In this document: positions 1 to 6,937 of the stretch, piece after piece
How the letters are laid out: each line of letters opens with the position of its first letter
Position numbering within the stretch: position 1 is the stretch's first letter
DNA from: Rhodospirillales bacterium
GTDB lineage: Bacteria; Pseudomonadota; Alphaproteobacteria; UBA8366; JADFVY01
Reading direction: 5' to 3'
DNA: 9,515 nucleotides
NCBI GenBank assembly: GCA_024644185.1
Contig: JAHELM010000055.1
Span: forward strand, 1-9,515
Position numbers and translations under genes: made by a program
Notes under the pieces: model-generated
The model's input: the letters and a program-made list of their open reading frames with translations, nothing else
Told to the model about the DNA's origin: nothing
The model's database searches: none

Positions 1-305
1 ATTCGCTGGTCTATCTGCAAAGCGCGGAAAGCCCCATCGAGATCGAGCTGATCCAGCCGGATGCCGGCCCGGCGGGATCGGTCGGGGCGGGCCGCCTCTG
101 GCATCTGGCCTTCCGCGTCGCCGATCTGGCGGCCGAACACCGCCGGCTGGCCGCCGCCGGGTTCCGCGTCGAGCCGATCGCGGCCTATGAGGCGAACGGC
201 CGCTTCATGTGCGAGTACTTCTACCTCTACGATCCGGATGGACATCAGATCGAGATTCTGGCCTCCTATGGGCGTTACGCGGCGAATTCGGGAGGACAAG
301 GGTGA
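1..305 (+). CDS. VOC (glyoxalase/bleomycin-resistance fold) protein, 3' part only
   Basis: The reading frame is open from the window edge (first full codon at position 3) to the TGA at 303-305, giving the last 100 residues of a protein whose start lies outside. The fragment looks like the second beta-alpha-beta-beta-beta module of the vicinal oxygen chelate superfamily. It has an IEIEL strand (fragment residues 12-16), a WHLAFRV strand with a likely metal-ligand His (34), and a C-terminal YDPDGHQIEIL strand with a likely ligand Glu (84). Family members bind a divalent metal and include glyoxalase I, extradiol dioxygenases and epimerases. Which of these it is cannot be told from this half. Its stop codon overlaps the GTG of the Rieske oxygenase gene, so the two are probably translationally coupled and co-transcribed. 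Superfamily assignment is firm; the reaction is unknown. Confidence 0.82.
   Translation, partial: SLVYLQSAESPIEIELIQPDAGPAGSVGAGRLWHLAFRVADLAAEHRRLAAAGFRVEPIAAYEANGRFMCEYFYLYDPDGHQIEILASYGRYAANSGGQG
291..295 (+). promoter_or_regulatory. Shine-Dalgarno site that sets the GTG start of the Rieske oxygenase
   Basis: GGAGG lies six bases before the GTG at 302, inside the last codons of the VOC gene. The GTG overlaps the VOC stop as GTGA. This supports a start at 302 rather than the in-frame ATG at 209, which would overlap the VOC gene by about 100 bases and add 31 residues unlike any Rieske N-terminus. An in-frame GTG at 314 is a weaker alternative. Confidence 0.75.
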
Positions 306-1450
306 CCGGCGGCGTGGAAAGACCCTATGTGTCGAAATTCGGCGACGATCCCGCGCATTCGCATACGCCGGATCCGGAATTTTTCTTCAGCCCGGCGATT
401 TTCGAGGCGGAGAAGCGCGGCATCTTCTATCGCTGCTGGAATTTCCTCTGCCACGTCTCGCAGCTTCCGAACCCCGGCGACTACGTCACCGGCACGGTGG
501 TCGACCAGGCGATCTTTGCCATCCGCGGTCAGGACGGGATCGTGCGCGGCTTCTTCAATGTCTGCCGGCACCGGGCGCATCAGTTGCTCAAGGGCGCGGG
601 CAATGTGCGATCGACGATCCGCTGTCCGTATCATTCATGGACCTACGACACCGAGGGGCGGCTGCGCCACGCGCCGCATTGCGATTCGGTGGCGGGGTTC
701 GACAAGGACGCGTATTCGGTATCGCCGGTGCGTCTCGCCGAGGTGGGCGGGTTCGTCCTTGTCAATCTGGACGCCGATGCGCCCGACTTCGAGACCTGGG
801 CGCCGGGTTTCGAGCGGCGGCTGCTGGCCATGGTTCCCGAGGCCGCGCGCCTGCGTCACGCCCGCACCCGGGAATTCACCATCGGATCCAACTGGAAAGT
901 GGTGGTCGAGAATTTCCTGGAAAACTATCACTCCTTCTATTCCGGCCCGGCGCATGGCCAGTTGTCGAACATCATCGACCAGGCGACCTATAGCTGGCAG
1001 ATCGACGGCAAGATCGTCGAATTCGCGGGCATCGGCGGAAACCCCGACAGGATTCCCTACCGCATGGCCGACGGCCGCGCCTTCACCGGGCGCCAGGAAG
1101 GGTTCCTCATTACCTATCTGTGGCCCGGTGTCGCCTTCATCCTGCTGCCCGGCGCCAATGTGCTGCTGGTCTTCGGCATGAACCCGACCGGGCCGGAGAC
1201 GACCTGGGAGCCGCTGCTGTACTATACGCTGGACGGCAAGCTGGATGCGGCCACCGAGAGCGCCGTCGACTGGTTCAACGACATTCTCGGGCCCGAGGAC
1301 GTGGAAATCTGCGAAAGCGTGCAGCGCGGCCTGCATTCCATGGGCTATCGAGCGGGCCGGCTGATGGTCGATCCGGACTGTACGGCGCGCTGGAGCGAGC
1401 ACTTCCTGCACCACTTCAACAGGCTCAATCTGGCCGCCATCGGGGGTTGA
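302..1450 (+). CDS. Rieske non-heme iron oxygenase, alpha (catalytic) subunit, betaine/choline/carnitine-oxygenase-like
   Basis: A 382-residue cytoplasmic oxygenase. Its Rieske [2Fe-2S] domain near the N-terminus shows C88-x-H90, 17 residues, then C108-x2-H111 (CPYHSWTY). The catalytic domain starts with SNWKVVVENFLENYH (196-210). Likely mononuclear iron ligands are H210, H218 and D333, the last in GPEDVEICESVQRGL; E207 is the likely bridging acid. The C-terminal SEHFLHHFN matches the glycine betaine monooxygenase/choline monooxygenase/stachydrine and carnitine oxygenase branch as I know it. Those enzymes use O2 and electrons from a separate reductase to N-demethylate or hydroxylate quaternary amines. 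One oddity is that the two iron histidines are seven residues apart instead of the usual four or so. The length is slightly short for the branch (about 400-430). The betaine-type importer directly downstream agrees with a methylated-amine substrate, but that is inference. No ferredoxin or reductase gene is in the window. Confidence 0.88.
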   Translation: MTGGVERPYVSKFGDDPAHSHTPDPEFFFSPAIFEAEKRGIFYRCWNFLCHVSQLPNPGDYVTGTVVDQAIFAIRGQDGIVRGFFNVCRHRAHQLLKGAGNVRSTIRCPYHSWTYDTEGRLRHAPHCDSVAGFDKDAYSVSPVRLAEVGGFVLVNLDADAPDFETWAPGFERRLLAMVPEAARLRHARTREFTIGSNWKVVVENFLENYHSFYSGPAHGQLSNIIDQATYSWQIDGKIVEFAGIGGNPDRIPYRMADGRAFTGRQEGFLITYLWPGVAFILLPGANVLLVFGMNPTGPETTWEPLLYYTLDGKLDAATESAVDWFNDILGPEDVEICESVQRGLHSMGYRAGRLMVDPDCTARWSEHFLHHFNRLNLAAIGG

Positions 1451-1494
1451 AGACTCGGCCGGAACCCCGCGCGAAACTCGCCATGCGGGTCGCA

Positions 1495-1522
1495 TTGTGA
1501 CCGATAGGGGTCGCGGTAATCG
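1495..1522 (+). promoter_or_regulatory. Weak candidate sigma-70-type promoter for the importer operon
   Basis: TTGTGA at 1495-1500 and TAATCG at 1517-1522 are separated by 16 bases in the 161-base gap before the binding-protein gene. Both boxes match the consensus poorly. The gap is long for this compact region, so a promoter here is plausible, but these exact boxes are a guess. Confidence 0.2.
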
Positions 1523-1564
1523 CTTTTTACGCCGAAAGAATCTGTTTAAGCTGCCATCGACCCC

Positions 1565-1583
1565 GATCCCCGAGCCGGGGATC
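1565..1583 (+). repeat. Perfect inverted repeat in the leader of the binding-protein gene
   Basis: GATCCCC (1565-1571) and GGGGATC (1577-1583) form a perfect 7-bp stem around the loop GAGCC. It lies 15 bases upstream of the ribosome binding site at 1599-1604. No T-run follows, so it is not an intrinsic terminator. It could be an operator half-site pair, or an mRNA leader hairpin that stabilises the transcript or influences translation. The repeat is seen directly; its role is unknown. Confidence 0.5.
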
Positions 1584-1598
1584 CGAGCAACAAGAATT

Positions 1599-1604
1599 GG
1601 GAGG
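1599..1604 (+). promoter_or_regulatory. Shine-Dalgarno site that sets the ATG start of the binding protein
   Basis: GGGAGG sits seven bases before the ATG at 1612. The frame is open further upstream to a TTG at 1597, but that start would place the ribosome site inside the gene. A start at 1612 also gives a clean signal peptide beginning MLRKF. Confidence 0.8.
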
Positions 1605-1611
1605 CCAAGGG

Positions 1612-2583
1612 ATGTTAAGGAAGTTTACCGCGGCGCTGGTCGCCGGCATGATTCTGGCGGCGGGCACGGCGCTTTCGCCGGCTCAGGCCGCATCGGTGCC
1701 CGAATCGAAGAAGCCGATCAAGATCGCCCTCAATGAATGGACCGGGCAGCTGATCTCGGCCTATGTCTACGGCGATATCCTCGCGCGGATGGGCTATACC
1801 GTCGAATATGTGACGGCCGGCGCGGTTCCGCAGTATTCGGCGCTGGCCGACGGCAATCTGACCGTCAATCCGGAAAACTGGGACAACAACACCGGCGACG
1901 TCTATCCGAAGGCGATCGCCAGCGGCGACCTGCTGCTGGTCGGCCCGCTGGGCCTGAAGGCCACGGAATCCTGGATGTATCCGGTCTATATGGAAGAAAA
2001 GTGCCCCGGCCTGCCGGACTGGAAGGCTCTCTACAAGTGCGCCGAGGCCTTTGCCACGCCGGAAACCTTCCCGAAGGGCCGCGTCATCGACTATCCGGCC
2101 GACTGGGCCGCCCGCGCGGCGCCGCTGATCGAAGGCACGGGGCTTCCCTTCGTCGCCGTTCCCGGCGGCAGCGAGGGCGCCATGGTAGCCGAGCTGAAGA
2201 GCGCGGTCGCCAACAAGGACCCGGTGCTGATCATGTTCTGGGCCCCGCATTGGGTGTTCTCGGAAATCGACGTGCACTGGGTGCAGTTCTCGCCCTGGCA
2301 GGACGGCTGCGATACCGATCCGGCGCTGGGCCCCGATCCGAAGAAGGCCGGCGATTGCGGCCCGATGCAGGCCAATGTCTCCAAGGTTGCCTGGAAGGGC
2401 ATGAAGACCGAATGGCCGGCGGCGTTCAAGCTGTTGCAGGCTTATACGATCGACAACGCGCTTCAGGGCAAGCTGATGAACGAGGTCGACAACAAGGGCC
2501 GCGACGTCAAGGAAGTCGTCAAGGAATGGGTCGACGCCAACAAGGCTGTCTGGCAGCCCTGGGTCGACGCCGCGATGAAGTGA
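1612..2583 (+). CDS. Periplasmic substrate-binding protein of a betaine/TMAO-type ABC importer (OpuAC/ProX family)
   Basis: A 323-residue secreted solute receptor. A Sec signal peptide is clear: MLRK, a hydrophobic core to about residue 22, then AQA with likely cleavage after A26. The mature protein opens with IKIALNEWTGQ (W43) and continues with NPENWDNN (W90), PADWAAR (W165) and FWAPHWVF (W210, W214). This class of receptor holds quaternary ammonium head groups in a box of aromatic residues, and these Trp are the candidates. Four cysteines in two close pairs (C131/C143 and C233/C249) probably form disulfides in the periplasm. I recognise the NEWTGQ, CPGLPDW and FWAPHW pattern as close to marine alphaproteobacterial betaine or TMAO receptors such as TmoX, from memory and not by alignment. 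The ligand remains open: glycine betaine, choline, proline betaine, carnitine or TMAO. The gene is followed at once by a strong hairpin, as expected for a receptor made in excess over its transporter. Confidence 0.9.
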   Translation: MLRKFTAALVAGMILAAGTALSPAQAASVPESKKPIKIALNEWTGQLISAYVYGDILARMGYTVEYVTAGAVPQYSALADGNLTVNPENWDNNTGDVYPKAIASGDLLLVGPLGLKATESWMYPVYMEEKCPGLPDWKALYKCAEAFATPETFPKGRVIDYPADWAARAAPLIEGTGLPFVAVPGGSEGAMVAELKSAVANKDPVLIMFWAPHWVFSEIDVHWVQFSPWQDGCDTDPALGPDPKKAGDCGPMQANVSKVAWKGMKTEWPAAFKLLQAYTIDNALQGKLMNEVDNKGRDVKEVVKEWVDANKAVWQPWVDAAMK

Positions 2584-2598
2584 CGGTTTGAGGGTGTT

Positions 2599-2639
2599 GC
2601 GGGGCGGCCATGGTAATCTGGCCGCCCCGCTCGCTTTTT
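2599..2639 (+). terminator. Intrinsic terminator/attenuator between binding protein and ATPase genes
   Basis: A perfect 12-bp stem, GCGGGGCGGCCA (2599-2610) with TGGCCGCCCCGC (2619-2630), encloses an 8-base loop and is followed by TCGC and five T residues (2635-2639). It begins 15 bases after the receptor stop codon. The rest of the importer continues on the same strand, so it probably terminates part of the transcripts and stabilises the receptor mRNA. This is a common way to give more receptor than membrane components. A full stop with a second promoter before 2704 is also possible, but I see no good promoter boxes there. Confidence 0.85.
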
Positions 2640-2691
2640 CCCGGATGTGGAGCCGGGGTTGGCGGCATCGCGTAACGACAAGACCCGAAAC

Positions 2692-2697
2692 AGGGAG
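2692..2697 (+). promoter_or_regulatory. Shine-Dalgarno site that sets the ATG start of the ATPase
   Basis: AGGGAG is six bases before the ATG at 2704. The frame stays open upstream to a GTG at 2647, but those 19 codons carry no family-like sequence and have no ribosome site near that GTG. Confidence 0.7.
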
Positions 2698-2703
2698 TGG
2701 GGA

Positions 2704-3789
2704 ATGGCAGTAACGGCCGAGGGCACGCCTCCGGACGGCGGAAAGATCAAAATTTCCTGCCGGAATGTCTGGAAGGTCTATGGCGACAATCCGCAGGCGA
2801 TGTTCGGCGACGACGCCGCCGCGACGGATCCGGCCGGACTGGCGCGCCGCCTGCGCGAGGCTGGCCATATCGTCGCCGCCTGCGATGTCAGCTTCGATGT
2901 CCGGGCCGGTGAAATCTTCGTCATCATGGGGCTTTCGGGTTCGGGCAAGTCGACGATGGTGCGTTGCCTGTCGCGCCTGGTCGAGCCGACGGCGGGCGAA
3001 ATCCTGCTCGACGGCCGGGACCTTCTGACGGTTCCCGACAAGGACCTGATCGACATCCGCCGGCACAAGATGGGCATGGTGTTCCAGAATTTCGGCCTGT
3101 TGCCGCATCTCAATGTGCTGGACAACGTGGCCTTCCCGCTGAAATTGCAGGGCGTCCCCCTGGCCGAACGGCGGGCACGGGCGCAGCGGGTGATCGACCT
3201 GGTCGAACTGGGCGGCCGCGAGGCGGCGTTTCCCGGCGAATTGTCGGGCGGCCAGCAGCAGCGCGTCGGCATCGCGCGCAGTCTGGCGGTGGAACCGGAA
3301 CTCTGGTTCCTGGACGAGCCGTTCTCGGCGCTGGACCCGCTGATCCGCCGGCAGATGCAGGACGAATTCCTGAAACTGCAGCAGATGCTGCACAAGTCGA
3401 TCGTCTTCATTACCCATGATTTTCTCGAGGCGCTGCGCATCGCCGACCGCATGGCCATCATGCGCGAAGGCGCCATCGTGCAGATCGGCTCGCCGGCCGA
3501 ACTGGTGCTGCACCCGGCCGATTCCTACGTCGCGGAATTCACCAGCGAGGTGCCGCGCAGCCGTGTGCTGCGCGCCGCCGACGTGCTGGACCCGGCGGCG
3601 CGCCCTGGCGCCGACGCGCCCCGCATCGACGGGCGCGCCCGGCTGCAGGAGGTCTATCCGCTGCTCGCCCGGCACACGGACGGCATTGCCGTCACCGGTG
3701 AAGGCGGCAAGCTGTTGGGCGCGGTGACCGCGACCAGCGTCATTCGCGGCCTGGCGGCGGGCGACACCGCCGCCAAGCCCGCCGCGTGA
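2704..3789 (+). CDS. ATP-binding subunit of the betaine-type ABC importer (ProV/OpuAA family)
   Basis: A 361-residue ATPase that powers uptake at the cytoplasmic face. The N-terminus (ISCRNVWKVYG, then about 45 residues before the Walker A) has the family's long insertion, which carries the FGDDAAATDPAGLARRLREAG helix. Walker A is GLSGSGKST (76-84). The Q-loop lies in VFQNFGLLPH, the signature LSGGQ is at 180-184, Walker B is LWFLDEP with D204-E205, and the H-loop is H238 in FITHDF. All catalytic motifs are intact. After about residue 270 a short tail (VPRSRVLR to the end) includes IAVTGEGGKLLGAVTATSVIRGL, which looks like a single CBS-type segment. Classical ProV proteins are near 400 residues and carry two CBS domains, which in some homologues sense ionic strength. 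The shortened tail suggests a transporter not gated by osmolarity, which is inference. The permease gene follows after 19 bases. Confidence 0.93.
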   Translation: MAVTAEGTPPDGGKIKISCRNVWKVYGDNPQAMFGDDAAATDPAGLARRLREAGHIVAACDVSFDVRAGEIFVIMGLSGSGKSTMVRCLSRLVEPTAGEILLDGRDLLTVPDKDLIDIRRHKMGMVFQNFGLLPHLNVLDNVAFPLKLQGVPLAERRARAQRVIDLVELGGREAAFPGELSGGQQQRVGIARSLAVEPELWFLDEPFSALDPLIRRQMQDEFLKLQQMLHKSIVFITHDFLEALRIADRMAIMREGAIVQIGSPAELVLHPADSYVAEFTSEVPRSRVLRAADVLDPAARPGADAPRIDGRARLQEVYPLLARHTDGIAVTGEGGKLLGAVTATSVIRGLAAGDTAAKPAA

Positions 3790-3795
3790 CCGGCC

Positions 3796-3800
3796 GGGGA
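3796..3800 (+). promoter_or_regulatory. Ribosome binding site for the GTG start of the permease
   Basis: GGGGA ends eight bases before the GTG at 3809. The nearby ATG at 3801 is in another frame and meets a TGA after three codons, so it cannot start the permease. GTG at 3809 is the only start that gives the complete first membrane segment. Confidence 0.65.
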
Positions 3801-3808
3801 ATGACATC

Positions 3809-5884
3809 GTGACCGCCCTGTTCGCCGATCGGCACGCCCGGATCTGGGCCGGTGTCCTGGTCTTTTCCGCACTCTGCGTGGCGCTGTCGGGGGGGCTGCC
3901 CTGGCTGAAGTCCTATCCGGATTCGCTGGTTCTGCCGGTCACGCCGATCCTCAACGACATCATGACCTGGTTCGTCGGCCTGTTCGGCTGGGCCTTCCGC
4001 GACATCTCGTTCGTGCTGGCGATGCCGATCGAGGGCGTGCGGCAATTGCTGCAATGGCTGCCCTGGCCCTTCACCATGGGCGTCTGCGTCATCGTCGCCC
4101 ATGCGGCGGCGGGGTGGCGGCTGGCCGCCTTCACCGGCGCGGCCATGCTGTACATGGCGGCGATGGGCTATTGGGTCGAGAGCATGAACACCCTGGCGCT
4201 GGTGGCCATTTCGGTGCCGCTGTCGGTGCTGGTCGGCTTCGGTTTCGGGGTCTGGGCCTTTGTGTCGCGCCGGGCCGAGCGGATCATCATGCCGGCGCTG
4301 GACCTGATGCAGACGGTGCCCACCTTCGCCTATCTGCTGCCGATCCTGCTGCTGTTCGGCTTCGGCGCCGTGGTCGGCCTGATCGCCAGCCTGCTGTTCG
4401 CCTTTCCGCCGATGGTGCGCAACACGGTTCTGGGATTGCAGCGGGTGTCGCCGGAAGTCGTCGAATCCGGCACGATGTCGGGCGCGACCGGCGCGCAGCT
4501 TTTCTGGCAGATCCGCGTGCCTTCGGCCAAGCGCCAGATCATGCTGGGGGTCAACCAGACGACCATGGCGGCACTCAGCATGGTGATCGTCGCCTCGATC
4601 ATCGGCGGCACCGGCGATATCGGCTGGGCCGTGCTGTCGACCATGCGCAAGGCAGTGTTCGGCGAAAGCCTGCTGGCCGGCATCGTCATCGCCTTCATCG
4701 CCATGGCGATGGACCGGATCACCTGGGCCTTCGCAACCGGCGAAAGCAACCCGCACGCGGCCGAGCGGCCCTTCATGCGCCGGCATGCGCATCTGCTGCT
4801 GGCGGCGGCGCTGTTCCTGGCGGTTCTGGTGCTGGCGCAAGTCGAGCCGGCGCTGGCGACCTGGCCACGGGACTGGACGATCAACCCCGCCAAGCCGATC
4901 AACGACGCGATCACCTGGGTGGTGGTCAATCTGAAAACGCAGATCGAGCTGATCAAGCGGGGCGCCTTCTTCTACCTGATGCTGCCGTTGCGCGTGGGCC
5001 TGGAGCAATCCGTGCGGCCGATGACCTGGGGCTTCACCTTCACCGGCGCGCATGCCATCGGCTATGCCGTCCTGGCGCTGGCCGGGGCGGCCTGGATGCT
5101 GCTGCGCGGCAAGGGCCCGCGGCCGGCACTGGCGGTATTGGGAATCGCCCTGCTGTTCTTCGTCGGCATGGCCAACTTTCCCTGGCCGGCCCTGGTGGCG
5201 GTCTTCGTGACCCTGGCCTGGAGCACCGGCGGGACCCGGCTTGCGATCGGGACCCTGGCCGGGCTGGCCTTCCTGCTGCTGACCGGCATCTGGACCTATG
5301 CGGTGCTGTCGATCTATCTGTGCGGCATCGCCGTGCTGATCTCGTTCACGCTGGGAACCACGCTGGGCATCTGGGCGGCGCATGACAAACGGGTTTCGGC
5401 CTTCCTGAGGCCGATCAACGACACGCTGCAGACCATGCCGCTGTTCGTCATCCTGATTCCGATCATCATGATCTTCAAGCTTGGCGATTTCACCGCCGTG
5501 CTGGCGATCGTCGCCTATGCCACGGTGCCCGCCATCCGTTACGCCGAAAGCGCGCTGCGCAGCCTGCCGGAAACCGTGATCGAGGCCGGCACCGCCATGG
5601 GCTGCACGCGCTGGCAATTGCTGTGGCAGGTGAAGCTGCCGATCGCGCTGCCCGAGATGATGCTGGGCCTGAACCAGACCATCATGTACGGCATCTCGAT
5701 GCTGGTGATTACCGCGCTGGTGGGGACGACGGAGCTGGGCCAGCGCGTCTATGTGGGATTGAGCGACGGCGATTTCGGCGTCGGCATCGTGGCCGGAATC
5801 GGCATGGCGATCATCGCCATGAGCGCCGACCGGATGACGCAATCCTGGAGCGCGTCCCGCCGCAAACAACTGGGTCTGGTGTGA
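3809..5884 (+). CDS. Double-length permease of the betaine-type ABC importer (two ProW-like halves fused)
   Basis: A 691-residue inner-membrane protein, about twice the length of a usual ProW/OpuAB permease. It holds two homologous permease units. Each begins with a P-(I)-L/I-ND-x-(M/I)-TW segment (PILNDIMTW; PINDAITW), then membrane helices, then the transport domain with its cytoplasmic coupling loop. The loops read ESGTMSGATGAQLFWQIRVP from E219 and EAGTAMGCTRWQLLWQVKLP from E592, each followed by a matching MLG-x-NQT segment. The repeat offset is about 373 residues. A hydrophilic linker at about 311-326 joins the halves. One chain could supply both membrane subunits that the ATPase dimer needs. 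In ProW systems a homodimer normally does this. The gene is in frame throughout, so it is a true fusion and not an assembly join of two genes. It lies 19 bases after the ATPase gene and 13 bases before the MDR gene. Confidence 0.92.
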   Translation: MTALFADRHARIWAGVLVFSALCVALSGGLPWLKSYPDSLVLPVTPILNDIMTWFVGLFGWAFRDISFVLAMPIEGVRQLLQWLPWPFTMGVCVIVAHAAAGWRLAAFTGAAMLYMAAMGYWVESMNTLALVAISVPLSVLVGFGFGVWAFVSRRAERIIMPALDLMQTVPTFAYLLPILLLFGFGAVVGLIASLLFAFPPMVRNTVLGLQRVSPEVVESGTMSGATGAQLFWQIRVPSAKRQIMLGVNQTTMAALSMVIVASIIGGTGDIGWAVLSTMRKAVFGESLLAGIVIAFIAMAMDRITWAFATGESNPHAAERPFMRRHAHLLLAAALFLAVLVLAQVEPALATWPRDWTINPAKPINDAITWVVVNLKTQIELIKRGAFFYLMLPLRVGLEQSVRPMTWGFTFTGAHAIGYAVLALAGAAWMLLRGKGPRPALAVLGIALLFFVGMANFPWPALVAVFVTLAWSTGGTRLAIGTLAGLAFLLLTGIWTYAVLSIYLCGIAVLISFTLGTTLGIWAAHDKRVSAFLRPINDTLQTMPLFVILIPIIMIFKLGDFTAVLAIVAYATVPAIRYAESALRSLPETVIEAGTAMGCTRWQLLWQVKLPIALPEMMLGLNQTIMYGISMLVITALVGTTELGQRVYVGLSDGDFGVGIVAGIGMAIIAMSADRMTQSWSASRRKQLGLV

Positions 5885-5897
5885 GGGGAAGCATCGT

Positions 5898-6911
5898 ATG
5901 TCCGCGCGCATGAAAGCAATCGTTCTCGACGGAACCGGTGGGCCGGAGGTGCTGCGGGCAACGCAGATCGCTATGCCGGCCCTGCGCCGCGACACCGACG
6001 TTCTGGTGCGGCTGAAGGCGGCGGCGCTGAACCCGGCGGATAGCTGGTTCCGTTCGCTGGGCCCCTATATCAAGGGCAAGGGCCCCTGCATCCTGGGCCA
6101 TGACGGCGCCGGCGTGGTCGAGGCCGTCGGCAAGGCGGTCAAATCCGTCAAGCCGGGCGATGCCGTGTGCTTCTGCAATGGCGGCATCGGCGGCGATCCG
6201 GGCACCTATGCCGAATTCGCGGTGGTGCCGGCAAGTCAGGTCGTGGCCAAGCCCGATTCGGTCGATTTCGCCACGGCGGCGGCGCTGCCGCTGGTCTCCA
6301 TCACCATCCTCGAATCGCTTTACGAGCGGGCCGGCGTGACGGCCGGCGAGCATGTGCTGATCCATGCCGGAGCCGGCGGCACCGGCCATATGGCGGTGCA
6401 GCTGGCGAAACTGCGCGGCGCCCGCGTCGCGGCGACCGTCAGCACCGACGAGAAGGCGCAGTTCGTGCGCGATCTCGGCGCCGAAAAGCCGATCTTCTAT
6501 CGCAAGGAGGATTTCGTCGCGGTGGCGAGAGCATGGACCGATGACCGGGGCCTGGACGTGGCGCTGGACAATGTCGGGGCCGAGGCGATGCAGAAAACCT
6601 TCCGGGCGATGGCGCCCTATGGGCGGATCGTCACCCTGATGGGCACGCCCGCCGACGATGCCGACACCACGGCCTATGTGCAGAATCTCAGCATCCACAA
6701 CGTGATGATGCTGACGCCGATGATCCTGGGGATGCAGGCGCGGCTGGACGCGCAGGCGCGCCTGGTCGGCCAGGCCATGGATCTGGTGGCCGCCGGCAAG
6801 CTGCGCGTAGCCATCGCCGAACGGTTCGACCTGGCCGAAATCGGCGCGGCGCATGCCCGTCTGGATGCCGGCGGCACGATGGGCAAGATCGTCATCCGCA
6901 TCGCCGACTGA
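5898..6911 (+). CDS. Zinc-free MDR oxidoreductase, quinone-oxidoreductase-like
   Basis: A 337-residue member of the medium-chain dehydrogenase/reductase superfamily. The GroES-like N-terminal domain reads ALNPADSWFR where zinc enzymes carry the catalytic Cys, and the structural-zinc cysteine lobe is absent, so it should be zinc-independent. GHDGAGVVEAVG follows. The nucleotide-binding loop is GAGGTG at 158-163 within IHAGAGGTGHMAVQLAK. The close relatives are NADPH:quinone reductases and enoyl/alkenal reductases, which reduce activated double bonds or quinones with NAD(P)H. ATG at 5898 is preceded by AGGGGAA at 5884-5890; a second ATG at 5910 (Met5) is less likely. The 13-base gap to the permease and 26-base gap to the transferase gene suggest co-transcription. 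Its substrate, perhaps an unsaturated carbonyl intermediate, cannot be read from the sequence. Confidence 0.88.
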   Translation: MSARMKAIVLDGTGGPEVLRATQIAMPALRRDTDVLVRLKAAALNPADSWFRSLGPYIKGKGPCILGHDGAGVVEAVGKAVKSVKPGDAVCFCNGGIGGDPGTYAEFAVVPASQVVAKPDSVDFATAAALPLVSITILESLYERAGVTAGEHVLIHAGAGGTGHMAVQLAKLRGARVAATVSTDEKAQFVRDLGAEKPIFYRKEDFVAVARAWTDDRGLDVALDNVGAEAMQKTFRAMAPYGRIVTLMGTPADDADTTAYVQNLSIHNVMMLTPMILGMQARLDAQARLVGQAMDLVAAGKLRVAIAERFDLAEIGAAHARLDAGGTMGKIVIRIAD

Positions 6912-6937
6912 CCCTAACCCTTCCCGAGGAAACATCC

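Noticed and set aside
209..301. An upstream in-frame ATG extending the Rieske oxygenase
   Set aside because: The extension would be read out of frame through the VOC gene's conserved C-terminal strand, and the GTG at 302 has a well-placed ribosome site.
1466..1489. A CCCGC...GCGGG stem after the oxygenase gene as a terminator
   Set aside because: The stem is only 5 bp with a 14-base loop and no T-run follows.
1615..3807. A 730-codon open frame on the minus strand antisense to the binding protein and ATPase
   Set aside because: Same GC-bias shadow. It crosses two well-supported genes and their terminator and has no recognisable domain.
3740..5995. A 751-codon open frame on the minus strand antisense to the permease
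   Set aside because: It mirrors the permease codons in a GC-rich genome. The predicted protein is rich in His, Arg, Gln and Gly with no fold-like pattern, while the plus strand encodes a clear permease.
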